64,000 nt of DNA from an uncultured Bacteroides sp. GTDB lineage: Bacteria > Bacteroidota > Bacteroidia > Bacteroidales > Bacteroidaceae. Positions within the stretch are counted from its first letter, which is position 1. The number at the start of each line of letters is the position of its first letter. The stretch spans positions 82,800 through 146,799 of the forward strand of contig CALUOO010000010.1 in assembly GCA_944322345.1 (NCBI GenBank), read 5' to 3'. The notes under the pieces are model-generated. The model was not told where the DNA came from, ran no database searches, and was given only the letters and a program-made list of their open reading frames with translations. The translations under genes were made by a program, and so were the position numbers. Positions 7,527 to 16,924 of this stretch are shown one piece after another.

Positions 7527-10500
7527 ATGAAAACATTATATACAAAAATCACGTTATGTCTCTTCTTCCTGTGGATCGGAGGCATGATGCAAGAGAGTTA
7601 TGCACAGCAGACTCAGATAGAAGTGGGTGGTGTTGTAATAGACGAACTGGGAGAACCGTTGCCAGGAGCCAACATCACGATAAAGGGTAACGAGGAAGTA
7701 GGTACAATTTCGGATATTGACGGAAAGTTCAGCCTGAAATCATTAGCCCCCAATACAACTTTGGTAGTCTCTTTCATGGGATACCAAACTCAGGAAATTG
7801 TAGTCAAGAAGACCAACTATAATTTACAAGTCACACTGGTACCTAACTCTGAAGCACTCGACGAAGTAGTGGTAGTAGGTATGGGAACACAGCGTAAGGT
7901 CAGTGTAGTAGGAGCCGTTACTACCATCGAACCGGCAGCTATCACAGCCCCGTCTACCTCTATTACCAATATGTTGGGAGGTGTCGTACCGGGTATCATT
8001 GCCGTAGGCAGAAGCGGAGAACCGGGAAATGACATCTCAGAATTCTGGATTCGTGGTATCAGCACATTTGGAGCCAATTCATCGGCTTTAGTGCTTATCG
8101 ACGGAATTGAAGGAAATCTGAACGATGTCAATCCTTCGGATATCGAAAGTTTCTCCATCCTGAAAGATGCTTCCGCAACAGCTGTTTACGGTGTACGAGG
8201 TGCCAACGGTGTGGTACTGATCACAACCCGTTCGGGCGAAGAAGGACCAGCCAAAGTGACATGGAAGAGTAGCGTCACTCTCTCCTATTCTCCACGTATG
8301 CCCGAATACTTAAATGCCAGCGATTATGCCACTCTAGCCAACGAAGCCCGTGTAGTAAGCAACATGGATCCGCTATATTCTCCTACCGAACTGGAAATCA
8401 TCAAAAACCAACTCGACCCCGATCTATATCCTAATGTCAACTGGCAGGATGTGATTTTAAAAGACTACACTTTTAATCATCAGCACTACATGAACATATC
8501 AGGCGGTGGAAAAGCAGCCAGATATTTTGTCAGCGTAGGTGGAACATTCAAAGATGCTATCTTCAACCAAGACAAGGTGAACAAATATAACACCAACGTA
8601 CGATGGGCACAATATAATTTCCGTGGTAAAGTCGACATGAACTTAACCCCATCTACCATTATGGGCTTGGCACTGGATGGAGTCATTGTAGATTCACGTG
8701 GACCTGGATATGGTTCGGACAACAGCTCATTATGGGCATCTCAGGCCAACCTGACACCTCTTACCGTACCTTTACGTTATTCCAACGGGCAGCTTGCCGC
8801 TTACGGAAACACAGGTGAAAACATTTCTCCGTATGTTCTGCTGAATCACATGGGATACAAGAAGAGCAACCGTACGACATTGAATATCAACCTGACATTA
8901 CGTCAAGACTTTGATAAATGGATTAAAGGTCTAAGCGCGAGAGGAATGTTCTCATACTATAACAACAATACTCACGATACTACCCGCCAGAAAAATCCGG
9001 ATCTGTATAAAGCTATCGGACGTGCCAACGACGGATCGTTGATGACACAGCACACTGTACAGGCATCCAACCTAAGTTTCGGTACCGCAGCCGGTGCACA
9101 AAGAAGATACTATTTCGAAGGACAAGTCACTTACGACCGGATTTTCAACGAAGTACACCGTGTAGGCGGATTGCTTCACTACTATATGCAAAGCAGCGAG
9201 ACAACATTGGCAACAGACGAAATCAGTTCAATCCCCGAACGCTATCAGGCATTATCAAGCCGTCTGACCTACTCTTATAAAGACACTTACTTCGTAGAAG
9301 GTAACTTGGGATACACAGGTTCAGAAAACTTCGAACCGGGCAGACAGTTCGGTTGGTTCCCAGCCATAGCTCTAGGTTGGCTTCCTACACAATACGAATT
9401 CATGAAACAGCATCTGCCATGGCTCAACCACTTCAAGATCAGAGCTTCATACGGTGAAGTAGGAAACGACCGTATAGGTAACCGCCGCTTCCCTTACCTT
9501 ACTTTAATCAATTTCAACAATAGTGGACGTTGGGGGTCAGGCGGTCTGACTGAATCTCAGATCGGAGCAGACAACCTGCACTGGGAGGTAGCTAAGAAAT
9601 ATAACTTAGGTTTCGACTTCCAATTGTTCAACGATAAGATTGGCGGTACGATTGACTTCTTCCGCGACACCCGTGACAATATTTTCCAAGAGAGACAAAT
9701 GATGCCGGTAGAAGTGGGAGTAGTGACTAATCCATACACCAACGTAGGTCGTATGCGCAGTGAAGGTATCGATGGAAACATCTACTGGAACCAACGGATC
9801 AACGACGACAATTCGTTCACCGTCCGTGCCAACATGACTTATGCCAAAAATAAAGTTATACACTGGGATCAGGCATCCTTCCGTTATCCATACCAGTCAT
9901 ACAGTAACGTGCAATATGGTATTCAACGTGGTTTGATAGCCATGGGACTGTTTGCTAATGAGGATGAAATCAACAGTAGTCCGAAGCAGACATTCGGTGA
10001 AGTTCGTCCCGGTGACATCCGCTATAAAGACGTCAATGGCGACGGCAAGATAGACGCCGACGATGAAGTACCTATCGCTTACTCCAATGTTCCGGAAATG
10101 CAATACGGTTTTGCCTTGGAATACAGATGGAAAAGACTCACAGTCAGCGCCCTGTTTACAGGTGTAGGTAAGGTTAACTTCCTGTATGGCGGAACAGGAT
10201 TCTATCCGTTCGTGGGTGAAGAGACCGGCAATGTTCTGTCTATTGTCAACGACCAGAGAAACCGGTGGACACCGGCATGGTATTCAGGAGATCCTTCAAC
10301 AGAAAATCCCAATGCTCGCTTCCCACGTCTGACTTATGGTCCTAACCAAAATAACAACCGTGCATCTACATTCTGGTTGGCAGACGGTTCTTATCTACGC
10401 TGGAAATCTTTGGATATATCCTATCGTCTGGGCACTAACAAATACCTGAGCAGAGTAGGTATCAGCGACCTTGTGCTCCAATTTGTAGGACAAAATCTGG

Positions 10501-10607
10501 CTGTATGGGATTCAGTTAAACTTTGGGATCCGGAACAAGCTTCATCCAATGGAGCCGTATATCCGCTACAGCGTACATTCTCCTTGCAATTAACAGCGAC
10601 CTTCTAA
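7527..10607 (+). CDS. SusC/RagA family TonB-linked outer membrane protein
   Basis: This 1026-residue outer membrane transporter has a signal peptide (residues 1-26). A carboxypeptidase-D-like regulatory domain follows (about 30-110, GVVIDELGEPLPGANITIKG). Next are the conserved DEVVVVGMGTQRK segment and a plug domain with DISEFWIRGISTFG and VLIDGIEG, then a long beta-barrel ending in the aromatic terminus TFSLQLTATF. With the SusD protein encoded 53 bp downstream it forms a pedal-bin transporter that imports oligomeric substrate using TonB energy. The substrate cannot be predicted: no glycoside hydrolase, peptidase or sensor is linked. At 1026 residues it is on the normal to slightly long side for the family. 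Confidence 0.95.
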   Translation: MKTLYTKITLCLFFLWIGGMMQESYAQQTQIEVGGVVIDELGEPLPGANITIKGNEEVGTISDIDGKFSLKSLAPNTTLVVSFMGYQTQEIVVKKTNYNLQVTLVPNSEALDEVVVVGMGTQRKVSVVGAVTTIEPAAITAPSTSITNMLGGVVPGIIAVGRSGEPGNDISEFWIRGISTFGANSSALVLIDGIEGNLNDVNPSDIESFSILKDASATAVYGVRGANGVVLITTRSGEEGPAKVTWKSSVTLSYSPRMPEYLNASDYATLANEARVVSNMDPLYSPTELEIIKNQLDPDLYPNVNWQDVILKDYTFNHQHYMNISGGGKAARYFVSVGGTFKDAIFNQDKVNKYNTNVRWAQYNFRGKVDMNLTPSTIMGLALDGVIVDSRGPGYGSDNSSLWASQANLTPLTVPLRYSNGQLAAYGNTGENISPYVLLNHMGYKKSNRTTLNINLTLRQDFDKWIKGLSARGMFSYYNNNTHDTTRQKNPDLYKAIGRANDGSLMTQHTVQASNLSFGTAAGAQRRYYFEGQVTYDRIFNEVHRVGGLLHYYMQSSETTLATDEISSIPERYQALSSRLTYSYKDTYFVEGNLGYTGSENFEPGRQFGWFPAIALGWLPTQYEFMKQHLPWLNHFKIRASYGEVGNDRIGNRRFPYLTLINFNNSGRWGSGGLTESQIGADNLHWEVAKKYNLGFDFQLFNDKIGGTIDFFRDTRDNIFQERQMMPVEVGVVTNPYTNVGRMRSEGIDGNIYWNQRINDDNSFTVRANMTYAKNKVIHWDQASFRYPYQSYSNVQYGIQRGLIAMGLFANEDEINSSPKQTFGEVRPGDIRYKDVNGDGKIDADDEVPIAYSNVPEMQYGFALEYRWKRLTVSALFTGVGKVNFLYGGTGFYPFVGEETGNVLSIVNDQRNRWTPAWYSGDPSTENPNARFPRLTYGPNQNNNRASTFWLADGSYLRWKSLDISYRLGTNKYLSRVGISDLVLQFVGQNLAVWDSVKLWDPEQASSNGAVYPLQRTFSLQLTATF

Positions 10608-10660
10608 GTAATATGAGTTTCTTAGTTTTAAAATAACTGATTACTTAACAACTAAATGTT

Positions 10661-12637
10661 ATGAAAAATAAAATCAAAAAAACACTATATATCCTATGCA
10701 CCGCTTTGGGAATGTTGCCCACATTCACTTCGTGCAATTACCTGAGTGTAGAAGATTACTTCAATGATCTGACTCCACTAGACTCCATATTTGCCCGTCA
10801 GAACTACCTAGAACGCTATGTATGGGGCACAGCCGGTTTGCTACCCAATCAGGGGAACCTGTTTTCTAATGCCAACGGCCCGTTCAATCTGGCTGTAGAC
10901 GAATTCCTGCTTTCATGGCAGAAAAACGAATATGCAGGTACCTACCTGTATGCAGGCAAAATAGACCAAAACTCAACCTACTATAATATGTGGAGCCAAT
11001 ATTATAAAGGTATCCGCAAATGTAACACCATCATCACCCGCATTGACGAATGTAGAGATTTAAAACCCCTTGCACGTCGCGATCTCCTTGGTATCACCTA
11101 CTTCATGCGGGCTTCTTTCTATTTCTATCTACTGGAGTTATACGGCCCAGTCGTTATTATGCCAGAGCAACCGATGGAAGTAGACCAGCCTTCGGAAGCA
11201 CTCTCTTTCGAACGGAGTACCTATGACGAATGTGTAGATTATATCTGTAAAGATTTGGAGCAAGCATATCAGTTACTAGATCCTTCACGTCCTACCAGCG
11301 AGTTCCAAAAGCCAACAAAATATGCAGCAGCAGCACTTATGTCACGTGTACGCCTCTATCAGGCATCCAAATGGTATAACGGCAATCCGTTCTACGCAGA
11401 CTGGAAAACCTCTGACGGCCGTAATTTGATTGCGCAGGTAAACGATCCTTCGAAATGGGCAAAATCGGCAGCAGCCTCCAAGCGCATTATCGAAAGCGGA
11501 ATGTTTGCATTACACACCGTCCCAAGTGATGACAATACCCAAGCATGTCCGGGAGCTCCACAAGATGCATTCCCTGATGGAGTAGGTGGTATCGACCCAT
11601 TCCACTCATATGCAGATATGTTTAACGGTGAAGCATTGTCGGTTAAGAATCCGGAATTAATCAACTCTATCGGTTTGGCAGATAATGTAGTAAGAATAGC
11701 TTTCCCATTAAAAATGGGTGGTTGGAATGGTTTGGGAGTCACTCAGAAACTGGTAGACGCCTATTACATGAACGATGGAAGCGACTATGAAATGCAAAAC
11801 GATTATTACGAGCAAATTGGTGAAAGCAAAGTATTAGCAACAAATTACGAACTCCGTCCTTCCGTTGCCAGAATGTATCTGAACCGTGAACCACGTTTCT
11901 ACGCAAGCATCGGCTTCTGCGAATGCTTGTGGCCGGGGACTTCACTGTCTGGAACCGAAACACCCAACCGTACTAACATTGTAGCAGGTTATTATGTAGA
12001 CGGTAACTGTGCAAAAGAAAGTGCCAATCCGGAAGACTACAACCTGACAGGATATACCTTTAAGAAATACATTCATTGGGAAGACAACTGCTATGGCCAG
12101 CAAAACGCTCGCGTAAAGCCCAAAGATTTCCCTGTATTCAGATATGCGGAAATACTGATGAACTACGTAGAAGCATTGAACGAGTTTCAAGGACAACCAG
12201 CATACGAAGAAACAGCGGATGGAAAGACCTATACTATCCAATGGGATCCCAATGAAATTATGTATTATTTCAATATGATCCGTTATCGTGCCGGTCTGCC
12301 GGGAATCACACTGTCAGAAGCTTCCGATCAGGAAACAATGCGCCAACTGATCATTCGTGAACGTATGATCGAATTTGCCGGGGAAGGAAGACGTTATCAC
12401 GATTTAAGACGTTGGGGACTTGCATTTGAAGAAGAGAACAAACCGATACAGGGTTGTGATGTAACAAAGAAAAGTACAGAAAGAGACCAGTTCTACTCTG
12501 TTACCAATATTGTACACAAATACTCTTTGCGTAGCTTCGACAATAAGATGTATTTCTACCCGATTCCAAGAACGGTTTTGGACAAGAATCCTAAATTAAT
12601 CCAGAATCCGGGATGGGACGGATGGGGTGACTGGTAA
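10661..12637 (+). CDS. RagB/SusD family nutrient-uptake lipoprotein
   Basis: This 658-residue surface lipoprotein is the substrate-binding lid of the SusC channel encoded upstream. The signal peptide ends in the lipobox FTSC. The N-terminal TPR-like scaffold includes YYKGIRKCNTIITRI and LGITYFMRASFYFYLLELYG, and the C-terminal SusD domain includes FPVFRYAEILMNYVEALNE and RRYHDLRRWG. All are typical of SusD/RagB. It is longer than many family members (about 500-600), which suggests extra binding loops. It is separated from susC by 53 bp and from the next gene by 55 bp. Confidence 0.95.
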   Translation: MKNKIKKTLYILCTALGMLPTFTSCNYLSVEDYFNDLTPLDSIFARQNYLERYVWGTAGLLPNQGNLFSNANGPFNLAVDEFLLSWQKNEYAGTYLYAGKIDQNSTYYNMWSQYYKGIRKCNTIITRIDECRDLKPLARRDLLGITYFMRASFYFYLLELYGPVVIMPEQPMEVDQPSEALSFERSTYDECVDYICKDLEQAYQLLDPSRPTSEFQKPTKYAAAALMSRVRLYQASKWYNGNPFYADWKTSDGRNLIAQVNDPSKWAKSAAASKRIIESGMFALHTVPSDDNTQACPGAPQDAFPDGVGGIDPFHSYADMFNGEALSVKNPELINSIGLADNVVRIAFPLKMGGWNGLGVTQKLVDAYYMNDGSDYEMQNDYYEQIGESKVLATNYELRPSVARMYLNREPRFYASIGFCECLWPGTSLSGTETPNRTNIVAGYYVDGNCAKESANPEDYNLTGYTFKKYIHWEDNCYGQQNARVKPKDFPVFRYAEILMNYVEALNEFQGQPAYEETADGKTYTIQWDPNEIMYYFNMIRYRAGLPGITLSEASDQETMRQLIIRERMIEFAGEGRRYHDLRRWGLAFEEENKPIQGCDVTKKSTERDQFYSVTNIVHKYSLRSFDNKMYFYPIPRTVLDKNPKLIQNPGWDGWGDW

Positions 12638-12692
12638 TTAAATTATCCCTAAGTTACATCATCATTTACTAATTATTTAATTACAGACAGTT

Positions 12693-13631
12693 ATGAAACA
12701 AATAAATAAATGGATCATATTTTCGCTGGTTGCCGCTTTTGTCGCTTCCTGTTCTGAAGATATACTAGAAAAAGAGCAATACAAAAAAGAAATCTACCTT
12801 GTCGGAGCTTACGACAGAGTATGGACTACCACTGTAGAGTATAGCGAAGAAGATGTAGAGACCTATTTTACAATCAGCAGCTCAGGAACACTGCCATTGG
12901 ACAAGAATGTAAATGTCAAGCTGAAAATCAACGAAGAGCTGGTAGATATTTACAATCAAAAATACTGGACTATCTTGAATGAGGATAAATACTACAAGCC
13001 ATTGGACCAATCGTTGTATAATATACCTTCATTAAGCAACGTTCTTCTTGACCACAGCAAAGGAATCTCCGTAAAAGTACCAGTCTTCATTAAAACAAAA
13101 GATATAAATATAGACAAGGATTATGTAATTCCGGTAGAGATAGAAAGTTCTACACCATATCCGGTTAACAAATCCGGAGAAAAAATGCTCATATTGCTGA
13201 AGATGAAAAATGCCTATTCCGGAAGCTACAAAATGGATGGATATACTTATGAAGTCGAGGACGGCGAAGTGCTGGAAATGAGCAAACGACATATTTCAAA
13301 CAATAAGACCGTAACTCCTACCGGCATCAACACTGTAAGAATCTTCTATGCAATGAACAATGAAAGTGATGAAGAAACAGACATACAGACAAAAACAATT
13401 CAAATGACCATTCTTGATGAGAACTATGCTGGTAGTGACTATGTGAAGAAAGTAAAAGTTGATGCATGGCATCCAGCGACATGGTCTGCTTCTGGAAAGT
13501 CTGTGATTGATACAGGAAAGAGTTATTATGATCCGAAGGAAGGAAAGCTCTACGTAGAGTATCAAATAGACAACATGCTCTATGAAGAGACACTGACAAA
13601 GATAAAGACAAATGAAGAAATTTATAAATAA
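12693..13631 (+). CDS. DUF1735/DUF4361-type surface lipoprotein (SusE position)
   Basis: This 312-residue protein begins with a signal and lipobox VASC. The middle (about residues 30-165) resembles the DUF1735 (BT_3987) immunoglobulin-like domain: a strand-rich region, then VPVFIKTKDINIDKDYVIPV and IESSTPYPVNKSGEKMLILL. The C-terminal part (about 170-305, from AYSGSYKMDGYTYEVEDG) resembles the DUF4361 beta-barrel-like domain. Proteins at this place, just after SusD, are commonly surface ligand-binding accessory lipoproteins (SusE/SusF role). It is the last gene of the operon and is followed by a strong terminator at 13761-13805. Confidence 0.75.
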   Translation: MKQINKWIIFSLVAAFVASCSEDILEKEQYKKEIYLVGAYDRVWTTTVEYSEEDVETYFTISSSGTLPLDKNVNVKLKINEELVDIYNQKYWTILNEDKYYKPLDQSLYNIPSLSNVLLDHSKGISVKVPVFIKTKDINIDKDYVIPVEIESSTPYPVNKSGEKMLILLKMKNAYSGSYKMDGYTYEVEDGEVLEMSKRHISNNKTVTPTGINTVRIFYAMNNESDEETDIQTKTIQMTILDENYAGSDYVKKVKVDAWHPATWSASGKSVIDTGKSYYDPKEGKLYVEYQIDNMLYEETLTKIKTNEEIYK

Positions 13632-13760
13632 ACATTCGAATATTTCAAACTACTGCATCTAAGGTAAAAGAGGATTGTTCCATGTTCTAAGAAAAAGGTC
13701 TGCTTTCCTTTCTTTGTGAAAAGAATAAAAAAGCCAGTTACACCTTTTTCCTTCCAATAA

Positions 13761-13805
13761 AAGAGCCATATCAAATGCGAAAAGTAATGATATGGCTCTT
13801 TTATT
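13761..13805 (+). terminator. Intrinsic terminator after the SusC/SusD operon
   Basis: AAGAGCCATATCA (13761-13773) pairs perfectly with TGATATGGCTCTT (13788-13800), a 13-bp stem with T residues after it. Confidence 0.85.
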
Positions 13806-13859
13806 GACTTATAAGAATCCGACAATCTTTTTCTGTTCTTATTTAGAGAATATTTTTCG

Positions 13860-13867
13860 TACATTTG
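13860..13867 (+). promoter_or_regulatory. -7 promoter element for miaA
   Basis: TACATTTG matches TAnnTTTG and is the only good promoter match between the upstream terminator and miaA. Confidence 0.5.
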
Positions 13868-13976
13868 CCCGCAAACATTAAATACAATCTGAGAAAAAAT
13901 GGCTGATAAGTATTTTTCTTCCCATCAAAGGACAGCAAAAACTTATAGCCTCACAATCTTGAATACCAATAACTAG

Positions 13977-14906
13977 TTGTATATGAATCCACAGTATGAC
14001 TTGATTACTATTTTAGGTCCTACAGCTTCGGGCAAAACTCCATTTGCTGCCGCACTAGCCCTACAATTGCAAACAGAAATTATCAGTGCAGACTCACGTC
14101 AGATTTATCGTGGCATGGACTTAGGTACGGGAAAAGACTTGGCTGATTATACAATAAATGGTCAGACTATCCCCTATCATCTGATAGACATTGCCGACCC
14201 CGGATATAAATACAATGTTTTTGAATATCAACGTGATTTTTTAAAAGCCTACGAAGCTATCAAATCAAAGGGATGCCTTCCTATTCTATGTGGAGGGACA
14301 GGAATGTATCTGGAATCAGTTCTGAAAGGCTACAGATTAATACCAGTTCCAGAAAACCCAGAATTACGTAATAGGTTATCCAGTTATTCTCTGGAAGAAC
14401 TTACTCACATGTTAAGTCGGTACAAAACGCTGCATAATTCAACAGACGTAGATACGGTAAAGCGTGCAATTCGAGCCATAGAGATTGAAGAATATTACGC
14501 AATGCATCCCGTGTCCGAACGAGAATTTCCACAACTGAACAGTCTGATTATCGGTGTAGAGATTGACCGCGAGCTGCGCCGTCAGAAAATAACACAACGA
14601 TTGAAACAACGTCTGAAAGAAGGAATGGTGGAAGAAGTGGAAAAATTACTCCGCAAAGGAATCTCGGCAGACGACCTTATCTACTATGGTTTAGAATATA
14701 AATATCTAACATTATACGTTACTGGGGAACTAAGTTACGACGAAATGTTTACTAAACTGGAAACTGCCATCCATCAGTTCGCCAAAAGGCAAATGACATG
14801 GTTCCGAGGGATGGAACGAAGAGGATTCACCATTGAATGGGTAAATGCAGAATGGCCTATGGAAGAAAAGATAGCCTTTGTATTAAGGAAACTATCACAG
14901 AATTAG
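13977..14906 (+). CDS. miaA: tRNA dimethylallyltransferase
   Basis: The enzyme transfers dimethylallyl from DMAPP to N6 of A37 in tRNAs reading UNN codons. The protein is 309 residues, the usual size. The P-loop GPTASGKT lies at residues 14-21, followed by the conserved ISADSRQIYRGMDLGTGK, the LCGGTGMYLESVLKG segment, and the C-terminal QFAKRQMTWFRG. All are family hallmarks. Translation may start instead at the in-frame ATG 13983. Bacteroides genomes often carry two miaA paralogues; this window shows one. The lipid-kinase gene follows 66 bp later with its own promoter-like element. Confidence 0.95.
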   Translation: MYMNPQYDLITILGPTASGKTPFAAALALQLQTEIISADSRQIYRGMDLGTGKDLADYTINGQTIPYHLIDIADPGYKYNVFEYQRDFLKAYEAIKSKGCLPILCGGTGMYLESVLKGYRLIPVPENPELRNRLSSYSLEELTHMLSRYKTLHNSTDVDTVKRAIRAIEIEEYYAMHPVSEREFPQLNSLIIGVEIDRELRRQKITQRLKQRLKEGMVEEVEKLLRKGISADDLIYYGLEYKYLTLYVTGELSYDEMFTKLETAIHQFAKRQMTWFRGMERRGFTIEWVNAEWPMEEKIAFVLRKLSQN

Positions 14907-14914
14907 TATCTTTG
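14907..14914 (+). promoter_or_regulatory. -7 promoter element for the lipid kinase gene
   Basis: TATCTTTG, a perfect TAnnTTTG match, begins directly after the miaA stop codon and about 60 bp before the next start. Confidence 0.5.
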
Positions 14915-14972
14915 CCAAAGATTTTATAAACATCTATTCAATACGAAGCTTGAAAAAGCGGAATCAATATCT

Positions 14973-15899
14973 ATGAGTGTAGAACCTACAAAATGGGGCG
15001 TTATTTACAACCCGAAAGCCGGTACGCGCAAAGTACAGAAACGCTGGAAAGAGATTAAGGAATACATGGATAGTAAAGAGGTCGATTACGATTATGTGCA
15101 ATCAGAAGGCTTCGGATCAGTAGAACGTCTTTCCAAGATTCTCGCCAACAATGGATATCGTACAATTGTAATAGTAGGAGGTGACGGTGCTTTGAATGAT
15201 GCAATCAATGGCATCATGAACTCTGATGCAGAAGATAAAGAAAATATAGCTATTGGAATTATCCCCAACGGTATAGGAAATGATTTTGCCAAATATTGGG
15301 GAATGACTACCGATTACAAGACAGCAGTAGACTGCATCATCAATCACCGGTTGAAAAAAATTGATGTAGGTTATTGTAGCTTTTACGACGGAGAGAAACA
15401 TCAGCAACGCTACTTTCTCAATGCTATTAATATTGGACTAGGGGCACGTATCGTCAAAATCACCGACCAGACCAAACGCTTTTGGGGAGTAAAATTTCTG
15501 TCTTATGTTGCAGCTCTTTTCTCTCTAATTTTCGAACGTAAACTTCACCGCATGCACCTTCGTATCAACAACGAGCACATCCGTGGACGTATCATGACTG
15601 TGTGTATAGGAAGTGCATGGGGATGGGGACAAACCCCCAATGCCGTACCTTATAATGGATGGCTTGATGTATCTGTCATTTACCGTCCTGAATTTTTTCA
15701 GATAATATCAGGATTATGGATGCTCATCCAAGGAAGAATATTGAACCATAAAATGGTAAAAAGCTATCGAACAAGGAAAGTAAAAATCCTTCGGGCTCAA
15801 AATGCCTCTGTCGACCTAGACGGACGATTACTTCCCAAACATTTTCCATTAGAAATTGGCATATTTCCGGAAAAAACAACACTTATCATTCCTAAATAA
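14973..15899 (+). CDS. Diacylglycerol kinase family lipid kinase (YegS/DgkB-like)
   Basis: This 308-residue protein is of the NAD-kinase/DAGK fold. The N-terminal NPKAGTR and the nucleotide-binding GGDGALND (residues 69-76) are the family signatures, followed by GIIPNGIGNDFAKYWG. The C-terminal domain (about 145-305) has the beta-sandwich seen in YegS/DgkB, with DLDGRLLP near the end. It probably phosphorylates diacylglycerol or a related lipid at the inner face of the cytoplasmic membrane; the exact lipid cannot be told. It lies between miaA and kdsA on the same strand, but each has its own promoter-like element. Confidence 0.9.
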   Translation: MSVEPTKWGVIYNPKAGTRKVQKRWKEIKEYMDSKEVDYDYVQSEGFGSVERLSKILANNGYRTIVIVGGDGALNDAINGIMNSDAEDKENIAIGIIPNGIGNDFAKYWGMTTDYKTAVDCIINHRLKKIDVGYCSFYDGEKHQQRYFLNAINIGLGARIVKITDQTKRFWGVKFLSYVAALFSLIFERKLHRMHLRINNEHIRGRIMTVCIGSAWGWGQTPNAVPYNGWLDVSVIYRPEFFQIISGLWMLIQGRILNHKMVKSYRTRKVKILRAQNASVDLDGRLLPKHFPLEIGIFPEKTTLIIPK

Positions 15900-15955
15900 G
15901 CGGTAAATAGAGTGAAATAGAACAGTCGATTTCAAATCGTTGAATAAAAATTCTA

Positions 15956-15963
15956 TAATTTTG
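15956..15963 (+). promoter_or_regulatory. -7 promoter element for kdsA
   Basis: TAATTTTG matches TAnnTTTG and lies 33 bp ahead of the kdsA start codon. Confidence 0.45.
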
Positions 15964-15995
15964 CAAATCATATTTATTGGTAATAAACAGACATA

Positions 15996-16796
15996 ATGAT
16001 TAAACTAAAAGACAATCCTGCCAATAATTTCTTTCTATTAGCAGGTCCGTGTGTAATAGAAGGTGAAGAAATGGCCATGCGCATTGCAGAACGCATTGTA
16101 GCAATCACTACTTCATTGAATATTCCTTATGTATTTAAAGGTTCATACCGTAAAGCCAACCGGTCACGTCTTGATTCTTTTATGGGAATCGGCGATGAGA
16201 AAGCTCTCAAAATATTAAAAAAAGTACATGATACCTTCGGAGTGCCAACTGTTACAGACATCCATTCAGCAGAAGAAGCTGCTATGGCTGCCGAATATGT
16301 AGACATTCTTCAGATTCCGGCATTCCTCTGCAGGCAAACCGACCTGCTGACTGCTGCTGCCAAAACAGGCAAAACAATCAATATTAAAAAAGGGCAGTTT
16401 CTCTCTCCCATTGCAATGCAATTTGCTGCAGAAAAGGTAGCAGAAGCCGGAAATAAGAATATTATGCTTACAGAACGGGGCACTACCTTTGGCTATCAGG
16501 ATCTGGTAGTAGATTTCCGAGGAGTTCCCGAAATGCAATCATTCGGCTATCCGGTTATCGTCGATGCAACCCATTCCCTGCAACAACCTAATCAGACTAC
16601 AGGTGTAACTGGAGGAATGCCTCAGCTGATAGAGACTATAGCCAAGGCAGCTATTGCCGTAGGAGCAGACGGATTGTTCATTGAGACACATGAAAATCCA
16701 TCTGTAGCCAAAAGCGATGGTGCAAACATGCTGAGACTAGACCTTCTGGAAGATTTGCTGAAAAAATTAATACGAATACGCGAAGCCATAAAATAA
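15996..16796 (+). CDS. kdsA: 3-deoxy-8-phosphooctulonate synthase
   Basis: This is the 266-residue cytosolic enzyme that condenses phosphoenolpyruvate with arabinose 5-phosphate to make KDO 8-phosphate, the first committed step toward the KDO of lipopolysaccharide inner core. The N-terminal LLAGPCVIEGEE, the substrate loop FKGSYRKANRSR, the NIKKGQFLSP segment and the VDATHSLQQPNQTTG segment are all characteristic of KdsA. The length is normal. No linked LPS genes are present, so it is a stand-alone housekeeping gene here. Confidence 0.97.
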   Translation: MIKLKDNPANNFFLLAGPCVIEGEEMAMRIAERIVAITTSLNIPYVFKGSYRKANRSRLDSFMGIGDEKALKILKKVHDTFGVPTVTDIHSAEEAAMAAEYVDILQIPAFLCRQTDLLTAAAKTGKTINIKKGQFLSPIAMQFAAEKVAEAGNKNIMLTERGTTFGYQDLVVDFRGVPEMQSFGYPVIVDATHSLQQPNQTTGVTGGMPQLIETIAKAAIAVGADGLFIETHENPSVAKSDGANMLRLDLLEDLLKKLIRIREAIK

Positions 16797-16924
16797 TATC
16801 CAGCATATAAATATATTAGTTAACAGGTATTTATATAAAAAGATACTTACAAATACTAACAAGAAACAACTAACTGTTCGTAGTATAAACATAGTATATA
16901 TCATATAAATTAATACAGTTGAAA

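Larger units (their letters stand above)
13632..13976. other. Intergenic region between the Sus-type operon and miaA
   Basis: It holds the operon terminator (13761-13805) and a TACATTTG promoter element (13860-13867). A 24-codon open frame at 13899-13973 looks incidental; nothing else is recognised. Confidence 0.6.

Noticed and set aside
13899-13973. 24-codon leader peptide for miaA
   Set aside because: No hairpin pair or codon bias accompanies it, so there is no support for attenuation or translation.
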